This document shows, piece by piece, positions 21,987-30,538 of a stretch of DNA of 64,000 nt. A model generated the notes under the pieces. That model did no database searches. It saw nothing but the letters and a program-made list of their open reading frames with translations, and was not told where the DNA came from. The translations under genes were made by a program, and so were the position numbers. The stretch spans positions 62,001 through 126,000 of IMG/VR virus record IMGVR_UViG_3300008117_000032, one strand, 5' to 3'. Position 1 is the stretch's first letter, and each line of letters opens with the position of its first letter. The DNA comes from a virus.

Positions 21987-22394
21987 ATGTCAAAAATAGT
22001 AAGATTGACCGAATCTGATTTGATAAGATTGGTTAAAAGAGTTTTAAAAGAACATGAACTTGATTCGTTGGATATGGGAACTGAAATGCCTAAAAGACAC
22101 TTCATGAAAATGAAACCTGAAAACAGGGGTATTTTAGGTCACAGAGACAGTTGGTTTGATGAAGACGATAGACCTGTTGACCCTGAAGAATTTGATTATG
22201 ATGAAGAAATTGAGTTTGGACCAGATGACTTTGAAATGTATAAGAACATTACCCAAAGGGATGTACCGAGAAATAAATGGAGTTTCGGACAAGAAGACAG
22301 GATTGGTTCGGATGTTTCTAAACCAGGAAGAGATTATTGGAACAGATATCAAAAAGATGGTCCAATAAAACTTCGAACAAAAAAAAGATTTTAA
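21987..22394 (+). CDS. Tagged acidic/basic protein (LTExDL class)
   Basis: 135 residues. The leader MSKIVRLTESDLIRLVKRVL ends L-K-E. A disordered acidic middle (DEDDRPVDPEEFDYDEEIEF) is followed by a basic tail (KLRTKKRF). TATTTATA lies 14 bases before the ATG. No enzymatic motif. Confidence 0.6.
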   Translation: MSKIVRLTESDLIRLVKRVLKEHELDSLDMGTEMPKRHFMKMKPENRGILGHRDSWFDEDDRPVDPEEFDYDEEIEFGPDDFEMYKNITQRDVPRNKWSFGQEDRIGSDVSKPGRDYWNRYQKDGPIKLRTKKRF

Positions 22395-22397
22395 CAC

Positions 22398-22426
22398 AAA
22401 CCCCTCTCACAAGGAGGGGTTTTTTA
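22398..22426 (+). terminator. Rho-independent terminator
   Basis: AACCCCTCTCACAAGGAGGGGTT with a T run. Confidence 0.8.
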
Positions 22427-22448
22427 TTTTTATTTCTATTTATTCTAT

Positions 22449-22775
22449 ATGGTGGATAAACAATTTTTGGAAAAATACATTAACAAACCAATAACAAAGT
22501 TATTGAACTCATCTGTCATTATGAGTATCTATCCAATGATTGACCATATTGAAGTTTATGAGATTGGGGATATCAATAGATTGATATTAAGGATTTATGT
22601 AAATGATTCAGAGATGACAAAAGATAATATGTACCAGAGGGAATTAGACCCCCATTATTTGGTTGATTATCATACGATGAAGTATCTTCCTTATTTTGAT
22701 ATCCCACGAAATTACAGGGTCGGATTCGTTGTAGTGGGAACTGACGGGAATGTTATCAACAGTAGTTTAGACTAA
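22449..22775 (+). CDS. Small phage-type alpha/beta protein
   Basis: 108 residues (MVDKQFLEKYINKPITKLLN...). The strand-helix order (IDHIEVYEIGDINRLILRIY) matches the small proteins at 3245 and 14166. TATTTATT is four bases before the start. Function unknown. Confidence 0.5.
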   Translation: MVDKQFLEKYINKPITKLLNSSVIMSIYPMIDHIEVYEIGDINRLILRIYVNDSEMTKDNMYQRELDPHYLVDYHTMKYLPYFDIPRNYRVGFVVVGTDGNVINSSLD

Positions 22776-22786
22776 TATTTATTTTT

Positions 22787-23251
22787 ATGAATCTTTACGA
22801 GGACATAACAAGAATTAAAGAAATCATGGGTGTTGATTCAGAAGTGGAGAACTTTTCTCCATCAGAATTTGCATGTTATGTGAAGAATTCAGGAATCAGG
22901 TTTCCTGAAATAGCAATTGCCCAAGCAATATTAGAAACAGGTCATTTCGAAAGTGAAATATTCAAAGCCAATAATAATTGTTTTGGTATGAAATACGCCA
23001 AAATTAGACCGAAGACGGCTACTGGTGAATATAGGGGTCACGCAAGATATGACAATTGGAAACAATCTGTTGAAGATTACAAGTTATGGCAGGATTTTAG
23101 AAAAATTGAAAGTATAGGTGGTGAGGAAGATTATTATAAATTATTAGATAGAGTTTATTGTCCTAAACCACAATGTAAGGCTGGCACTTATTCTGTCAAA
23201 GTAAAATCTTTGATTTCACAGGCTAAAGATTTTATGAATTCATGTAATTAA
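22787..23251 (+). CDS. Tagged glucosaminidase (FlgJ/GH73-like)
   Basis: 154 residues. The leader MNLYEDITRIKEIMGVDSEV belongs to the NENISRVKELMG class. The body SEFACYVKNSGIRFPEIAIA then QAILETGHFESEIFKANNN, CFGMKYA is a GH73-type N-acetylglucosaminidase with the catalytic Glu in ILETGHF. It cleaves peptidoglycan glycan strands. With no signal peptide but a capsid-type leader, it probably acts on the wall during genome entry. Confidence 0.75.
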   Translation: MNLYEDITRIKEIMGVDSEVENFSPSEFACYVKNSGIRFPEIAIAQAILETGHFESEIFKANNNCFGMKYAKIRPKTATGEYRGHARYDNWKQSVEDYKLWQDFRKIESIGGEEDYYKLLDRVYCPKPQCKAGTYSVKVKSLISQAKDFMNSCN

Positions 23252-23301
23252 TCAAAATTGATTTTTTTATATTATATTTATAGATATAAAATCAATTTAC
23301 T

Positions 23302-24123
23302 ATGAGAAAGCTTATTCTGATTTTTGAAATGGTATTATTGATGCCATTGTTCGTATTCTCTCAAACATCATCTTGGAGAACATCTCCGCCATCACAATCA
23401 AGTACACAGTCAACTTCGAGAACTTCGACAACATCATCGAATACAACAAGTAATTGGAGAAACTCTACTCCAACTGAATTCAATAAACCAAGGTCTAACC
23501 AGCCTGTTGTGGTTCGTGACCCATGGTTTGATGGATGGGGATGGAATAGATGGAATATGTGGGGAGCACCGACATTTGGGTGGAATAGTTTTTCACCTAT
23601 GTGGTATTTTAATGATTGGGGTTATAGACAACCAGCAAGAATTTATTACTACAACGACGGAAGGCGTGACACAATTAGAGGAAAAAAACCAATCATGAGT
23701 TTTGGTCTTCACCATACCACAAATAATCAGATGGGTGCGTTTTTTACAATAGGTAATAAAGGTTATTTCGTTTTTGATTTCAACACAACATATCGAAGAG
23801 ACCGTTCAACATATTTTCCGTATGGGACCATTAATTTAGTAGATTTCCCTCTCATCTCAGATTTAGTCAAACAAAATAGTTTTTATATCGGAGCAGGAAA
23901 GAGGATTAATAGATTTGGAGTTCATGCTATGGTTGGACTTGCAAATGAAAGAATACTCTATAGAGGAAAAGATGATGTTGGGGAAATAACTTTTCCCAAA
24001 TCGAAAGACAACTTTGTCACATTCAAATTTGGTGGTATGAAGGATTTTAAAAACTTCACTCTGAAATTAGATTATGACCCCGTGGTAAAATACGGACAGT
24101 TCGGAGCGGGTATTAATTTTTAG
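23302..24123 (+). CDS. Secreted, probable outer-membrane beta protein
   Basis: 273 residues. An N-terminal signal peptide (MRKLILIFEMVLLMPLFVFS, then Q) is followed by a Ser/Thr-rich low-complexity linker, a Trp-rich patch (DGWGWNRWNMWGAP) and a C-terminal half of amphipathic beta strands ending in Phe (KYGQFGAGINF), as in outer-membrane barrels. It is one of several exported proteins here and may alter the infected cell surface. Confidence 0.6.
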   Translation: MRKLILIFEMVLLMPLFVFSQTSSWRTSPPSQSSTQSTSRTSTTSSNTTSNWRNSTPTEFNKPRSNQPVVVRDPWFDGWGWNRWNMWGAPTFGWNSFSPMWYFNDWGYRQPARIYYYNDGRRDTIRGKKPIMSFGLHHTTNNQMGAFFTIGNKGYFVFDFNTTYRRDRSTYFPYGTINLVDFPLISDLVKQNSFYIGAGKRINRFGVHAMVGLANERILYRGKDDVGEITFPKSKDNFVTFKFGGMKDFKNFTLKLDYDPVVKYGQFGAGINF

Positions 24124-24140
24124 TTGAATATTTATAATTA

Positions 24141-24491
24141 ATGTCCAAAAAATTTATCATATCCGAAACCCAATACAATTTTTTAATCGAAGACTATCAA
24201 ATAAGATTAAGGAGACGATTATCTAAAGATAATATCGAACCCTTCATTCGTAATGCAGAATTAGATTTTCCAACATTGTGTGATGATTTCGGAGATGAGT
24301 TCGATTATGCAGATAATGTAATTAGAATAGCGATAGATGATTTCCTGACCAAAGATGAAGATTTTGTCGATTCCTTAGGGGATGATTATGATGATGTTTA
24401 TAGTTATGTTACTGATGTTGTTAAAGATTGGTTTGGTGAATATCTATTCGAAATTTATCGTATGACCTGTCCAGAAGAGGACTACAATTAA
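24141..24491 (+). CDS. Tagged acidic protein (KYIITE-like class)
   Basis: 116 residues. The leader MSKKFIISETQYNFLIED ends L-I-E. The mature part is acidic and helical (DDFGDEFDYADNVIRIAID, VVKDWFGEYLFEIY) with the DWF element of the small W-V/F family. TATTTATA is four bases before the ATG. Confidence 0.55.
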   Translation: MSKKFIISETQYNFLIEDYQIRLRRRLSKDNIEPFIRNAELDFPTLCDDFGDEFDYADNVIRIAIDDFLTKDEDFVDSLGDDYDDVYSYVTDVVKDWFGEYLFEIYRMTCPEEDYN

Positions 24492-24504
24492 TATTTATTT
24501 TTTC

Positions 24505-24822
24505 ATGGATAGAGATTTTGTCATATCAATAATTAAATTTTTAAATCGAATTGGTGCAACTGTCAATATTGAACTGGAAAGACGATATATGAACAGGCAA
24601 GGCAATCAAGTGGTTTGTATGAAAGTTGAAGTTAAATTAAAGGGTAAGACCAATTATTTACAATATCACTGTTATACTATTAAAAATGGTAAAATTACTT
24701 ACGATGAGGGAAATGAGGTTGTGCCTATAAAAAATGGTATATTAGCTTATTTGGGTAATAATAAAGATGTTGATAACTATTTTGACAATTTGGCAAGAAC
24801 TGAAGCAAAAAAATATTTTTAG
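24505..24822 (+). CDS. Small alpha/beta protein, unknown function
   Basis: 105 residues (MDRDFVISIIKFLNRIGATV...). Strands VVCMKVEVKLKGKTNYLQY and a helical end (VDNYFDNLARTEAKKYF). TATTTATT lies five bases before the start. Confidence 0.5.
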   Translation: MDRDFVISIIKFLNRIGATVNIELERRYMNRQGNQVVCMKVEVKLKGKTNYLQYHCYTIKNGKITYDEGNEVVPIKNGILAYLGNNKDVDNYFDNLARTEAKKYF

Positions 24823-24841
24823 AATAAGAAATTGTAATTGT

Positions 24842-24872
24842 AATCCCTTCATAAATCTTGAGGGGATTTTTT
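24842..24872 (+). terminator. Rho-independent terminator
   Basis: ATCCCTTCATAAATCTTGAGGGGAT followed by six T. Confidence 0.75.
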
Positions 24873-24910
24873 ATTTAAATGATTGTCCTTCGTCAATACA
24901 AAAATATTTA

Positions 24911-24929
24911 TTGGTAAGTAAATTACCAA
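24911..24929 (+). promoter_or_regulatory. Leader hairpin before the holin-like gene
   Basis: TTGGTAA-GTAAA-TTACCAA lies directly after TATTTATT (24904) and four bases before the ATG at 24933. It could mask the ribosome-entry region and limit translation. Confidence 0.45.
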
Positions 24930-24932
24930 AAT

Positions 24933-25184
24933 ATGAAAAAATTTTTCTCACAGTTGTTTAACGACAACAACTCAATCAATGAAAAAAGTGTCGTTGGATT
25001 TTTAGCTTTTGTAATGATGACAGGGTTTGCGATTGCAGACATCGTAACTGGTTCTTTAGGAAAAGACCTTGTTATCAATGAATTCATCTTCAATGCATTT
25101 TTATGGTTGGTTCTCGGTTCTTTCGGAATCGGTTCAATCGACAAATGGATTAACAAGGGCAAACCTGACGTTACTGAAGAGTAA
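24933..25184 (+). CDS. Small two-helix membrane protein, holin-like
   Basis: 83 residues with two transmembrane segments (VVGFLAFVMMTGFAIADIV, FIFNAFLWLVLGSFGIG), a charged N-terminus and a charged tail (DKWINKGKPDVTEE). Size and layout fit small phage holins, and a hairpin before the start is consistent with tight control. Holin function is inferred. Confidence 0.5.
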   Translation: MKKFFSQLFNDNNSINEKSVVGFLAFVMMTGFAIADIVTGSLGKDLVINEFIFNAFLWLVLGSFGIGSIDKWINKGKPDVTEE

Positions 25185-25192
25185 ACTAACTA

Positions 25193-25220
25193 ATCCCCAC
25201 TCACAAGGTGGGGATTTTTA
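25193..25220 (+). terminator. Rho-independent terminator
   Basis: ATCCCCACTCACAAGGTGGGGAT then T-rich; almost identical to the next one at 25632. Confidence 0.8.
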
Positions 25221-25253
25221 TTTATTTGAGATATTTATTATCAAAATAATAAT

Positions 25254-25610
25254 ATGTCGAAGAAAATAGTAAGATTAACAGAATCTGACATGATAAGATT
25301 AGTAAAAAAGGTAATTAAAGAACAAGATGAGTATAGATTAGATGAGCCACATTATCAGTTCGATAAAAAAAATGGGCTTGTTTTGATGGTGGGTGCAAGT
25401 TCAAAACAAGTTAGAAAAATATTAACAAACTTACCAAGCACTTTGACATACTTATCCCTGAGGGATTGTGATTTCGCTGATTTTGATGGTATTGATTTAT
25501 GTTCATTTGATGAATTAAAGAATGTGAACTTAATAGACACTGAAAACAATTTTGAGGAACAAGGTTATGAGTGTTTGAATATGTGGGATGAAAGAGGTCA
25601 ATATAATTAA
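25254..25610 (+). CDS. Tagged leucine-rich-repeat-like protein (LTExDL class)
   Basis: 118 residues. The leader MSKKIVRLTESDMIRLVKKV ends I-K-E. The mature part has two LRR-like turns (LPSTLTYLSLRDCDFADFD, SFDELKNVNLIDTENNF), pointing to protein binding. TATTTATT is 14 bases upstream. A capsid-carried binding protein or inhibitor is possible. Confidence 0.55.
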   Translation: MSKKIVRLTESDMIRLVKKVIKEQDEYRLDEPHYQFDKKNGLVLMVGASSKQVRKILTNLPSTLTYLSLRDCDFADFDGIDLCSFDELKNVNLIDTENNFEEQGYECLNMWDERGQYN

Positions 25611-25631
25611 TGATTAATTAAGATAAATTAG

Positions 25632-25668
25632 GTCCCCACTCACAAGGTGGGGATTTTAGTTTTTTTTA
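25632..25668 (+). terminator. Rho-independent terminator
   Basis: GTCCCCACTCACAAGGTGGGGAT followed by a broken T run. Confidence 0.75.
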
Positions 25669-25685
25669 ATGGATATTTATAAATT

Positions 25686-26060
25686 ATGAAATACACTATT
25701 TCTGAATCAAGACTCAAACAAACAATCATCAATTACTTAGATGAATTGTTTCCACTCGAGGACATCAATTGGCATCATCCGTATGAATATGATGATGAGA
25801 CGGGTGAAGAATTTGAATCTGATACTTTAATAGAATATTATCGAGGTGATTTTGATGCGGGTGATGACATATGTTTTAGATATTATTTCTGTGAGTATTT
25901 CACACAAGGAAGTAATGCACGTGACATATGTCCAACAGTTTCACTTGAAACCCAATATGAAAGGATACTAGATGGATATTTCGGAGATACTTGGAGAGCA
26001 CCATTCAAGATATGGTTCAAAGAAAGATTCGAATTACCTGTAAAAAAAATTGATTTTTAA
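25686..26060 (+). CDS. Tagged small protein (KYIITE class), W-V/F family
   Basis: 124 residues. The leader MKYTISESRLKQTIINYLDE ends L-D-E. The body has paired strands (ICFRYYFCEYF) and the tail FGDTWRAPFKIWFKERFELP shared with 2859 and 26060. The stop overlaps the next ATG (TAATG), so the two paralogs are coupled. Confidence 0.55.
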   Translation: MKYTISESRLKQTIINYLDELFPLEDINWHHPYEYDDETGEEFESDTLIEYYRGDFDAGDDICFRYYFCEYFTQGSNARDICPTVSLETQYERILDGYFGDTWRAPFKIWFKERFELPVKKIDF

Positions 26061-26392
26061 TGGATTATACAATATCAAAAGATAGATTGGTAAGACTAAT
26101 TAAAACTATGATTAATTTAGTTAGACCAAATTTTAGTGACGAAAATGCTAAGGTTGCCACCTATAGTGATGGGGATGATACATACATCAGATATTATAAC
26201 AAGGACAAAAAATCATATCACAATGGTCAACCTGAAACTTTTGCCCGTTATTATGTTTGGAAAAAAGAATTGGTATTGGACCAAGATTTATTTATAACGT
26301 TGGAGGATTATTTCGGAAGTGAGGGAATGACATTCATTATCGATTGGTTTAATGATGAATTTAAACAAGATGCAGAAAGCGTTACTTTTTAA
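26060..26392 (+). CDS. Tagged-like small protein, W-V/F family
   Basis: 110 residues. The leader MDYTISKDRLVRLIKTMINL resembles the KYIITE class but has no (I/L)xE site, so it may not be cut. The tail EDYFGSEGMTFIIDWFNDEF parallels 25686-26060. Coupled to it by a one-base overlap. Confidence 0.5.
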   Translation: MDYTISKDRLVRLIKTMINLVRPNFSDENAKVATYSDGDDTYIRYYNKDKKSYHNGQPETFARYYVWKKELVLDQDLFITLEDYFGSEGMTFIIDWFNDEFKQDAESVTF

Positions 26393-26403
26393 AAAAAAAC
26401 AAA

Positions 26404-26805
26404 ATGGGTTGGAATAGTGAATATAAACAGGAAGAAATAGTTGCAGACTATACAAAGCCATTGAAAAAGATATGGGATTCACTGATGCCCACGTCATATC
26501 CATATGTTCTTGAATTTGAAACTCATAAGGTAGTTGAAGTTAAACAAGTTAGGAGTATAGGACCATATTCCATGGTTGAAAATTTTATAGACTATGATTG
26601 TTCTCTGACGATTGATAACCAACCATTAATTGATTTAGGATGGGATGGCGGAAACATAAGTGCAGAAATGACAAAGAAAGCATACGGTGAACTTTATTTC
26701 CACGAACTAAGGGCAAAAATGACCGAGTTGATGAAATATGCCGGATTGAAATTTAGTAGTTTTGATGCCGGTGGAACCTTAAATGCAAAAGCCAAAGAAA
26801 TTTAG
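26404..26805 (+). CDS. Protein of unknown function
   Basis: 133 residues (MGWNSEYKQEEIVADYTKPL...). Alpha/beta, with strands YVLEFETHKVVEVKQVRSI and SLTIDNQPLIDLGWDGG. No leader and no motif. It ends at the GTG start of the next gene. Confidence 0.5.
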   Translation: MGWNSEYKQEEIVADYTKPLKKIWDSLMPTSYPYVLEFETHKVVEVKQVRSIGPYSMVENFIDYDCSLTIDNQPLIDLGWDGGNISAEMTKKAYGELYFHELRAKMTELMKYAGLKFSSFDAGGTLNAKAKEI

Positions 26806-27095
26806 TGAATACTTTCGATGACATATTGAAACAAAGAGAAAAAATCGCAAAAATGATTCAAACTATCACAGATGGTGAAATTATAGATTTTGATTTTATA
26901 GTTGACCATTTAACCATGGGTGGTAGACCAAGTATGGTTACAATTATGTTAGGAGTTCCAGGTAAAGTAAAAAAACAATATGATGGGGACATGGATTCAC
27001 TTTTAAATAAACATGAAGACAACATAAGACAGGTTATTTCCTCTTTCGGGTTTCCTGAATTATTCACGAGGTCTATAAGATGGATGATTTTATGA
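26805..27095 (+). CDS. Small alpha/beta protein with GTG start
   Basis: 96 residues, read from a GTG that shares its first base with the preceding stop (TAGTG). MNTFDDILKQREKIAKMIQT then strands SMVTIMLGVPGKVK. Same style as the other small phage alpha/beta proteins. Start is uncertain. Confidence 0.45.
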   Translation: MNTFDDILKQREKIAKMIQTITDGEIIDFDFIVDHLTMGGRPSMVTIMLGVPGKVKKQYDGDMDSLLNKHEDNIRQVISSFGFPELFTRSIRWMIL

Positions 27096-27108
27096 GTATT
27101 TATTTAAT

Positions 27109-27975
27109 ATGAAGAAGTTAAGGTTATCTGAGTCAGAACTTGTATCTTTGATTCATTCAATTATGGAAGAAAACAATACCGTCGATTTCAATTATGTGGA
27201 CGATTTAGATTATTATGATGCTCTTTTCATAATGTTCAGAAATTGGGTAAACACAAATCTTCCTGACTCAGAAAAAGATGCACCAATATCATATCTATTA
27301 GAAAAATATGGAAAGAAATTTATCCAAGAACTAATTGGTGATGACCCCATGTTTTCCAATGACAATTTTGAAATAAGTAGATGGAGTATACCTCGTATTG
27401 TTCAATCAATCGTAAAAAAGGGTTTATACAAATTACCATCGAAAAGAAAATATGAAAAATTTACCGAAAGATTCAAAAGACCCATCAAGTATTTCATTGA
27501 TGAATTGAATCTACCTCCATGGGCAAACATCGAATTAATAGAAAATTCTCCTTATAAAGTTAACTTCAAAGTGGTCTTAGATTTTCCTGAAATGGTTAAA
27601 AGTGAAGAGACTCGAAGTGTTTATCCTAGCAACCTCGAGAGAGAGTTTACAAAATTTGCCGAGAGTTTTTTGGGTGTGGAATTCGGAAATCCAAACCATG
27701 GTCATTTAGATATTGATAGATTGGGAACAGAATACAAAAACTTGGATTCTTGGGTCAAAACCGTTCTGAATAAAGAAATTAAAACAAAAATTCGTTCACT
27801 TCCTTACGGTAAATATGTTCACTCGATGAAGTTTGAACCTAAAGAAACTATGAGTAGTTTGAAAATTGTGTTCAAATCAACAGCACCTTGGAATGCCAGT
27901 AAAAGTGATTTCAAACAACAAGTCACCAAGTTGTTGAATGATTCAGGTTATAAAAAAATTAGAGTAGAATACTAA
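27109..27975 (+). CDS. Tagged protein, 288 aa, unknown function
   Basis: The leader MKKLRLSESELVSLIHSIME ends I-M-E; TATTTATT is four bases before the ATG. The body has two mixed domains (FIQELIGDDPMFSNDNF; WANIELIENSPYKVNFKVVL; SLKIVFKSTAPWNASKSDF) without a catalytic signature. The next tagged gene begins five bases after its stop. Confidence 0.55.
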   Translation: MKKLRLSESELVSLIHSIMEENNTVDFNYVDDLDYYDALFIMFRNWVNTNLPDSEKDAPISYLLEKYGKKFIQELIGDDPMFSNDNFEISRWSIPRIVQSIVKKGLYKLPSKRKYEKFTERFKRPIKYFIDELNLPPWANIELIENSPYKVNFKVVLDFPEMVKSEETRSVYPSNLEREFTKFAESFLGVEFGNPNHGHLDIDRLGTEYKNLDSWVKTVLNKEIKTKIRSLPYGKYVHSMKFEPKETMSSLKIVFKSTAPWNASKSDFKQQVTKLLNDSGYKKIRVEY

Positions 27976-27979
27976 AAAT

Positions 27980-28432
27980 ATGAAATACATAATTACTGAG
28001 GCACAATATAAAAAATTGATTTCCGAACAAGGAACAACCACAACATATGGTGACCAAATCAAATCAACAACACAATCCACAACTAGCCCAAGATATGAAT
28101 ATGGTCAACAAATAAAGTTGGGTGGTTCATCTGCAACTACGGCAACTCAATCCACCACATCCTCACCGTCACAACCTAAATTAGAACCTGTTAATATTAA
28201 ATTTTTTTATGATACAGATGAAAAAAAATTCGCAGGTAATTATCCGGTAAGAAGTGCCGTTCAAACTACAAACAAACTCATTGAACTTGATTTGGGTTCT
28301 TTCAAAGTTTATACCGATTGTAATAGAATTTTAAAAAAAGATTCTTCCTTCGATTACGAAAAAACTAAGCTATATTCTAAAGAATTGGCAATTAAGGTTG
28401 GTGAAACATTCAACTGTAAGTTTCCGAATTAA
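27980..28432 (+). CDS. Tagged Thr/Ser-rich protein (KYIITE class)
   Basis: 150 residues. The leader MKYIITEAQYKKLISEQ ends I-S-E, one of the clearest examples. A Thr/Ser/Gln-rich disordered linker (TTYGDQIKSTTQSTTSPR) leads to a small beta domain (VNIKFFYDTDEKKFAG, SFKVYTDCNRIL) with two Cys. Function unknown. Confidence 0.6.
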   Translation: MKYIITEAQYKKLISEQGTTTTYGDQIKSTTQSTTSPRYEYGQQIKLGGSSATTATQSTTSSPSQPKLEPVNIKFFYDTDEKKFAGNYPVRSAVQTTNKLIELDLGSFKVYTDCNRILKKDSSFDYEKTKLYSKELAIKVGETFNCKFPN

Positions 28433-28456
28433 TCTTAAACCCCTTTCGGTTATTTA

Positions 28457-28485
28457 ACCATAATTTATTTGTGGGGGATTATGGT
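28457..28485. promoter_or_regulatory. Inverted repeat overlapping a promoter
   Basis: ACCATAAT, 13-base spacer, ATTATGGT, directly abutting TATTTATA (28485-28492) of the gene at 28497. It could be a repressor site. Confidence 0.4.
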
Positions 28486-28496
28486 ATTTATATTCT

Positions 28497-29492
28497 ATGA
28501 AGTATAAAATTTCAAATAGACTTTTTGAACAATTTGATAAAGTTCTCGAACCAAAAGTTATAAAATTATTTAAGTTTCTCAACGAGGAAAAGAAAAAACA
28601 CAAGACACGTGCTAAACTTTTGGATGTAATCAAAAATGTTTCTCAATACATGGGTCTACCGGAAGGACATGAATTATACCTCCTCGAACTTTATCTTCTT
28701 AATTACAGAAAAGACGGCGATTATAAAAATCTTACGAAAGAAAATTTTGTTGACCCAAGAAAAATGAAAGGAAAGTGGACTTCAAACACAAAAGCCAATT
28801 CATATACCATAGCCCAACTCCCCTTCAAAGGTACGAATCTTGAGGGTTTTTGGTCTTTCGATGACAACAGAACTCCTTATTATATTGTAAAATCATATGG
28901 GTGGTATCCGATTTATATTTACAAAAATGATAGATGGTATGAGGTTGCTGAACATTATTCGTCTTCAACAGGTAGACAAATGAGTAATTCGAATCCAGTT
29001 GCATGGAATGAAAATTTGGATGGAAAAGTTTTTTTACTTACAAAAGAAGAAATGAAAACGTTGCAAAGAGATGGGACCCATGATGATATTATTCGAAACA
29101 AAAAAAAATCACTCAAATCTAAGGAATCAGAATTTCAGAATAAAAGAATGTCCTCAGCCAAACAATATTCGTGGGCGTGGGATGAAGAAATGCAAAATAC
29201 CCCTTTTATCGCAAAATTCAAAATCAATTCAATTGATGATTCATCCGATAAGTTAAAAGTAATTGTTGACATATACGATGTATTGGATTTGGTTGGTGGA
29301 AAAGGTCAGAAGACCACAAAAAATTATCTTAAAGGGGAAATGGGAGATGTAACAATTCAAGATGTGGAGAAAGTCGTAAAAACAAAATTGAATGGTCAGT
29401 TAAGGTCTTTCATAGGTCCAAGGTATACATATAATAAGGAGTTACCTCAATCTTCCCTTATAGAATACGAATTTAATCATTTGAAAAAATAA
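28497..29492 (+). CDS. Tagged-like protein, 331 aa, unknown function
   Basis: The leader MKYKISNRLFEQ is a short relative of the KYIITE class (L-F-E). The middle holds an aromatic-rich region (GFWSFDDNRTPYYIVKSYG, WYPIYIYKNDRWYEVAEHY) and AKQYSWAWDEEMQ. No known domain. TATTTATA is four bases before the ATG, after an inverted repeat. Confidence 0.5.
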   Translation: MKYKISNRLFEQFDKVLEPKVIKLFKFLNEEKKKHKTRAKLLDVIKNVSQYMGLPEGHELYLLELYLLNYRKDGDYKNLTKENFVDPRKMKGKWTSNTKANSYTIAQLPFKGTNLEGFWSFDDNRTPYYIVKSYGWYPIYIYKNDRWYEVAEHYSSSTGRQMSNSNPVAWNENLDGKVFLLTKEEMKTLQRDGTHDDIIRNKKKSLKSKESEFQNKRMSSAKQYSWAWDEEMQNTPFIAKFKINSIDDSSDKLKVIVDIYDVLDLVGGKGQKTTKNYLKGEMGDVTIQDVEKVVKTKLNGQLRSFIGPRYTYNKELPQSSLIEYEFNHLKK

Positions 29493-29514
29493 ATTTATTT
29501 TTTATTTTTATTGT

Positions 29515-29859
29515 ATGATAGGACAAAATTTTGAAAAGTTTTTTTCAATTGGTCCAATTACAATAGGACCTACAATTATCTCTCTATCCACAGACGGTAA
29601 TGTCTTGGGAAAAATTCAATTGCTCTCCACTCGTAAAGACATATTCCTTTCAAACAAAATGTCCACAGTTTTAATAAGAGAATTCAATAATTGTGTGAGT
29701 GAAGATTTATTCAATGCATTGCAATATCTATCAATTGATAAAGTGAAATTTGATTTTTTTATGAATCAATTGTTCATTCTCGAATGGGAAAGTAATCATG
29801 AATTTAATAAACCAGATATTTCAATTTTGAAAAAAAGAGCCTATATTTTCCCAAAGTAA
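29515..29859 (+). CDS. Protein of unknown function upstream of a sulfotransferase-like gene
   Basis: 114 residues (MIGQNFEKFFSIGPITIGPT...). Alpha/beta, no motif. It ends six bases before the TTG start of the sulfotransferase-like gene, so the two may form a unit. Confidence 0.5.
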   Translation: MIGQNFEKFFSIGPITIGPTIISLSTDGNVLGKIQLLSTRKDIFLSNKMSTVLIREFNNCVSEDLFNALQYLSIDKVKFDFFMNQLFILEWESNHEFNKPDISILKKRAYIFPK

Positions 29860-29864
29860 ATCAA

Positions 29865-30497
29865 TTGCTAAACGATAAAAAATATTGGATTAACATTTCT
29901 GAAGAACATGGATATTTCTTTTGGTCTCCAGCAAAAACAGGCTCAGTCCATGCAAATGTAATTTTTTCCTGTTTGAATTTTGTATCTTATTTATCAAATT
30001 ACGATAGGAAAATAAATCACGATTATTCAGAATTTCCTGTTCATCACCACAATTTAAATCTTTTTGAAAATCATCAGAATTATAAATTGATTTGTACTGC
30101 TCGTAATCCCTTAAATCGAATTTTTTCATCTTTTCTTTACACCTATAGACAAAGAGAAAAATTGATTACAAAAAGTGAGTTTTATAAATTTTATATCACG
30201 AACATCGACGATACAGAAAGTTTATGGTTTTCGGGAATGGATTTTACAGAGAGAAAACCTGATTACTTTATAAGGCTCGAACACTTGTTTTCCGACTACA
30301 TGAAGATTTCGTTTATATCCGAAAGTAAATTTGCTAAATCAGGATTTTTAGAAGAGCTTTGTAGAAAAAAGAAAAATCCAACCAAAATTGAAAATTATAA
30401 CATTGAAGATTTTTTTACAACGGATATGGTTAGTGATGTTTATCAGAGGTTTCAAAAATACTTTGATGAGTTAGATTATAAACCTATTTTGAAGTAA
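29865..30497 (+). CDS. Sulfotransferase-like protein 1
   Basis: 210 residues from a TTG codon (no ATG is near; start uncertain). WSPAKTGSVHANVIFS resembles the 5'-PAPS loop P-x-K-T/S-G-S/T of sulfotransferases, and TARNPLNRIFSSFLY matches the 3'-phosphate-binding R-N-P-x-x-R-x-x-S motif. Such enzymes move sulfate from PAPS to sugars or other acceptors. A second copy lies at 35075. They may modify a surface glycan or a virion component. Confidence 0.6.
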   Translation: MLNDKKYWINISEEHGYFFWSPAKTGSVHANVIFSCLNFVSYLSNYDRKINHDYSEFPVHHHNLNLFENHQNYKLICTARNPLNRIFSSFLYTYRQREKLITKSEFYKFYITNIDDTESLWFSGMDFTERKPDYFIRLEHLFSDYMKISFISESKFAKSGFLEELCRKKKNPTKIENYNIEDFFTTDMVSDVYQRFQKYFDELDYKPILK

Positions 30498-30538
30498 AAC
30501 TTGTCAATCTCCAAACAATTTTTTAAATTTTATATATT

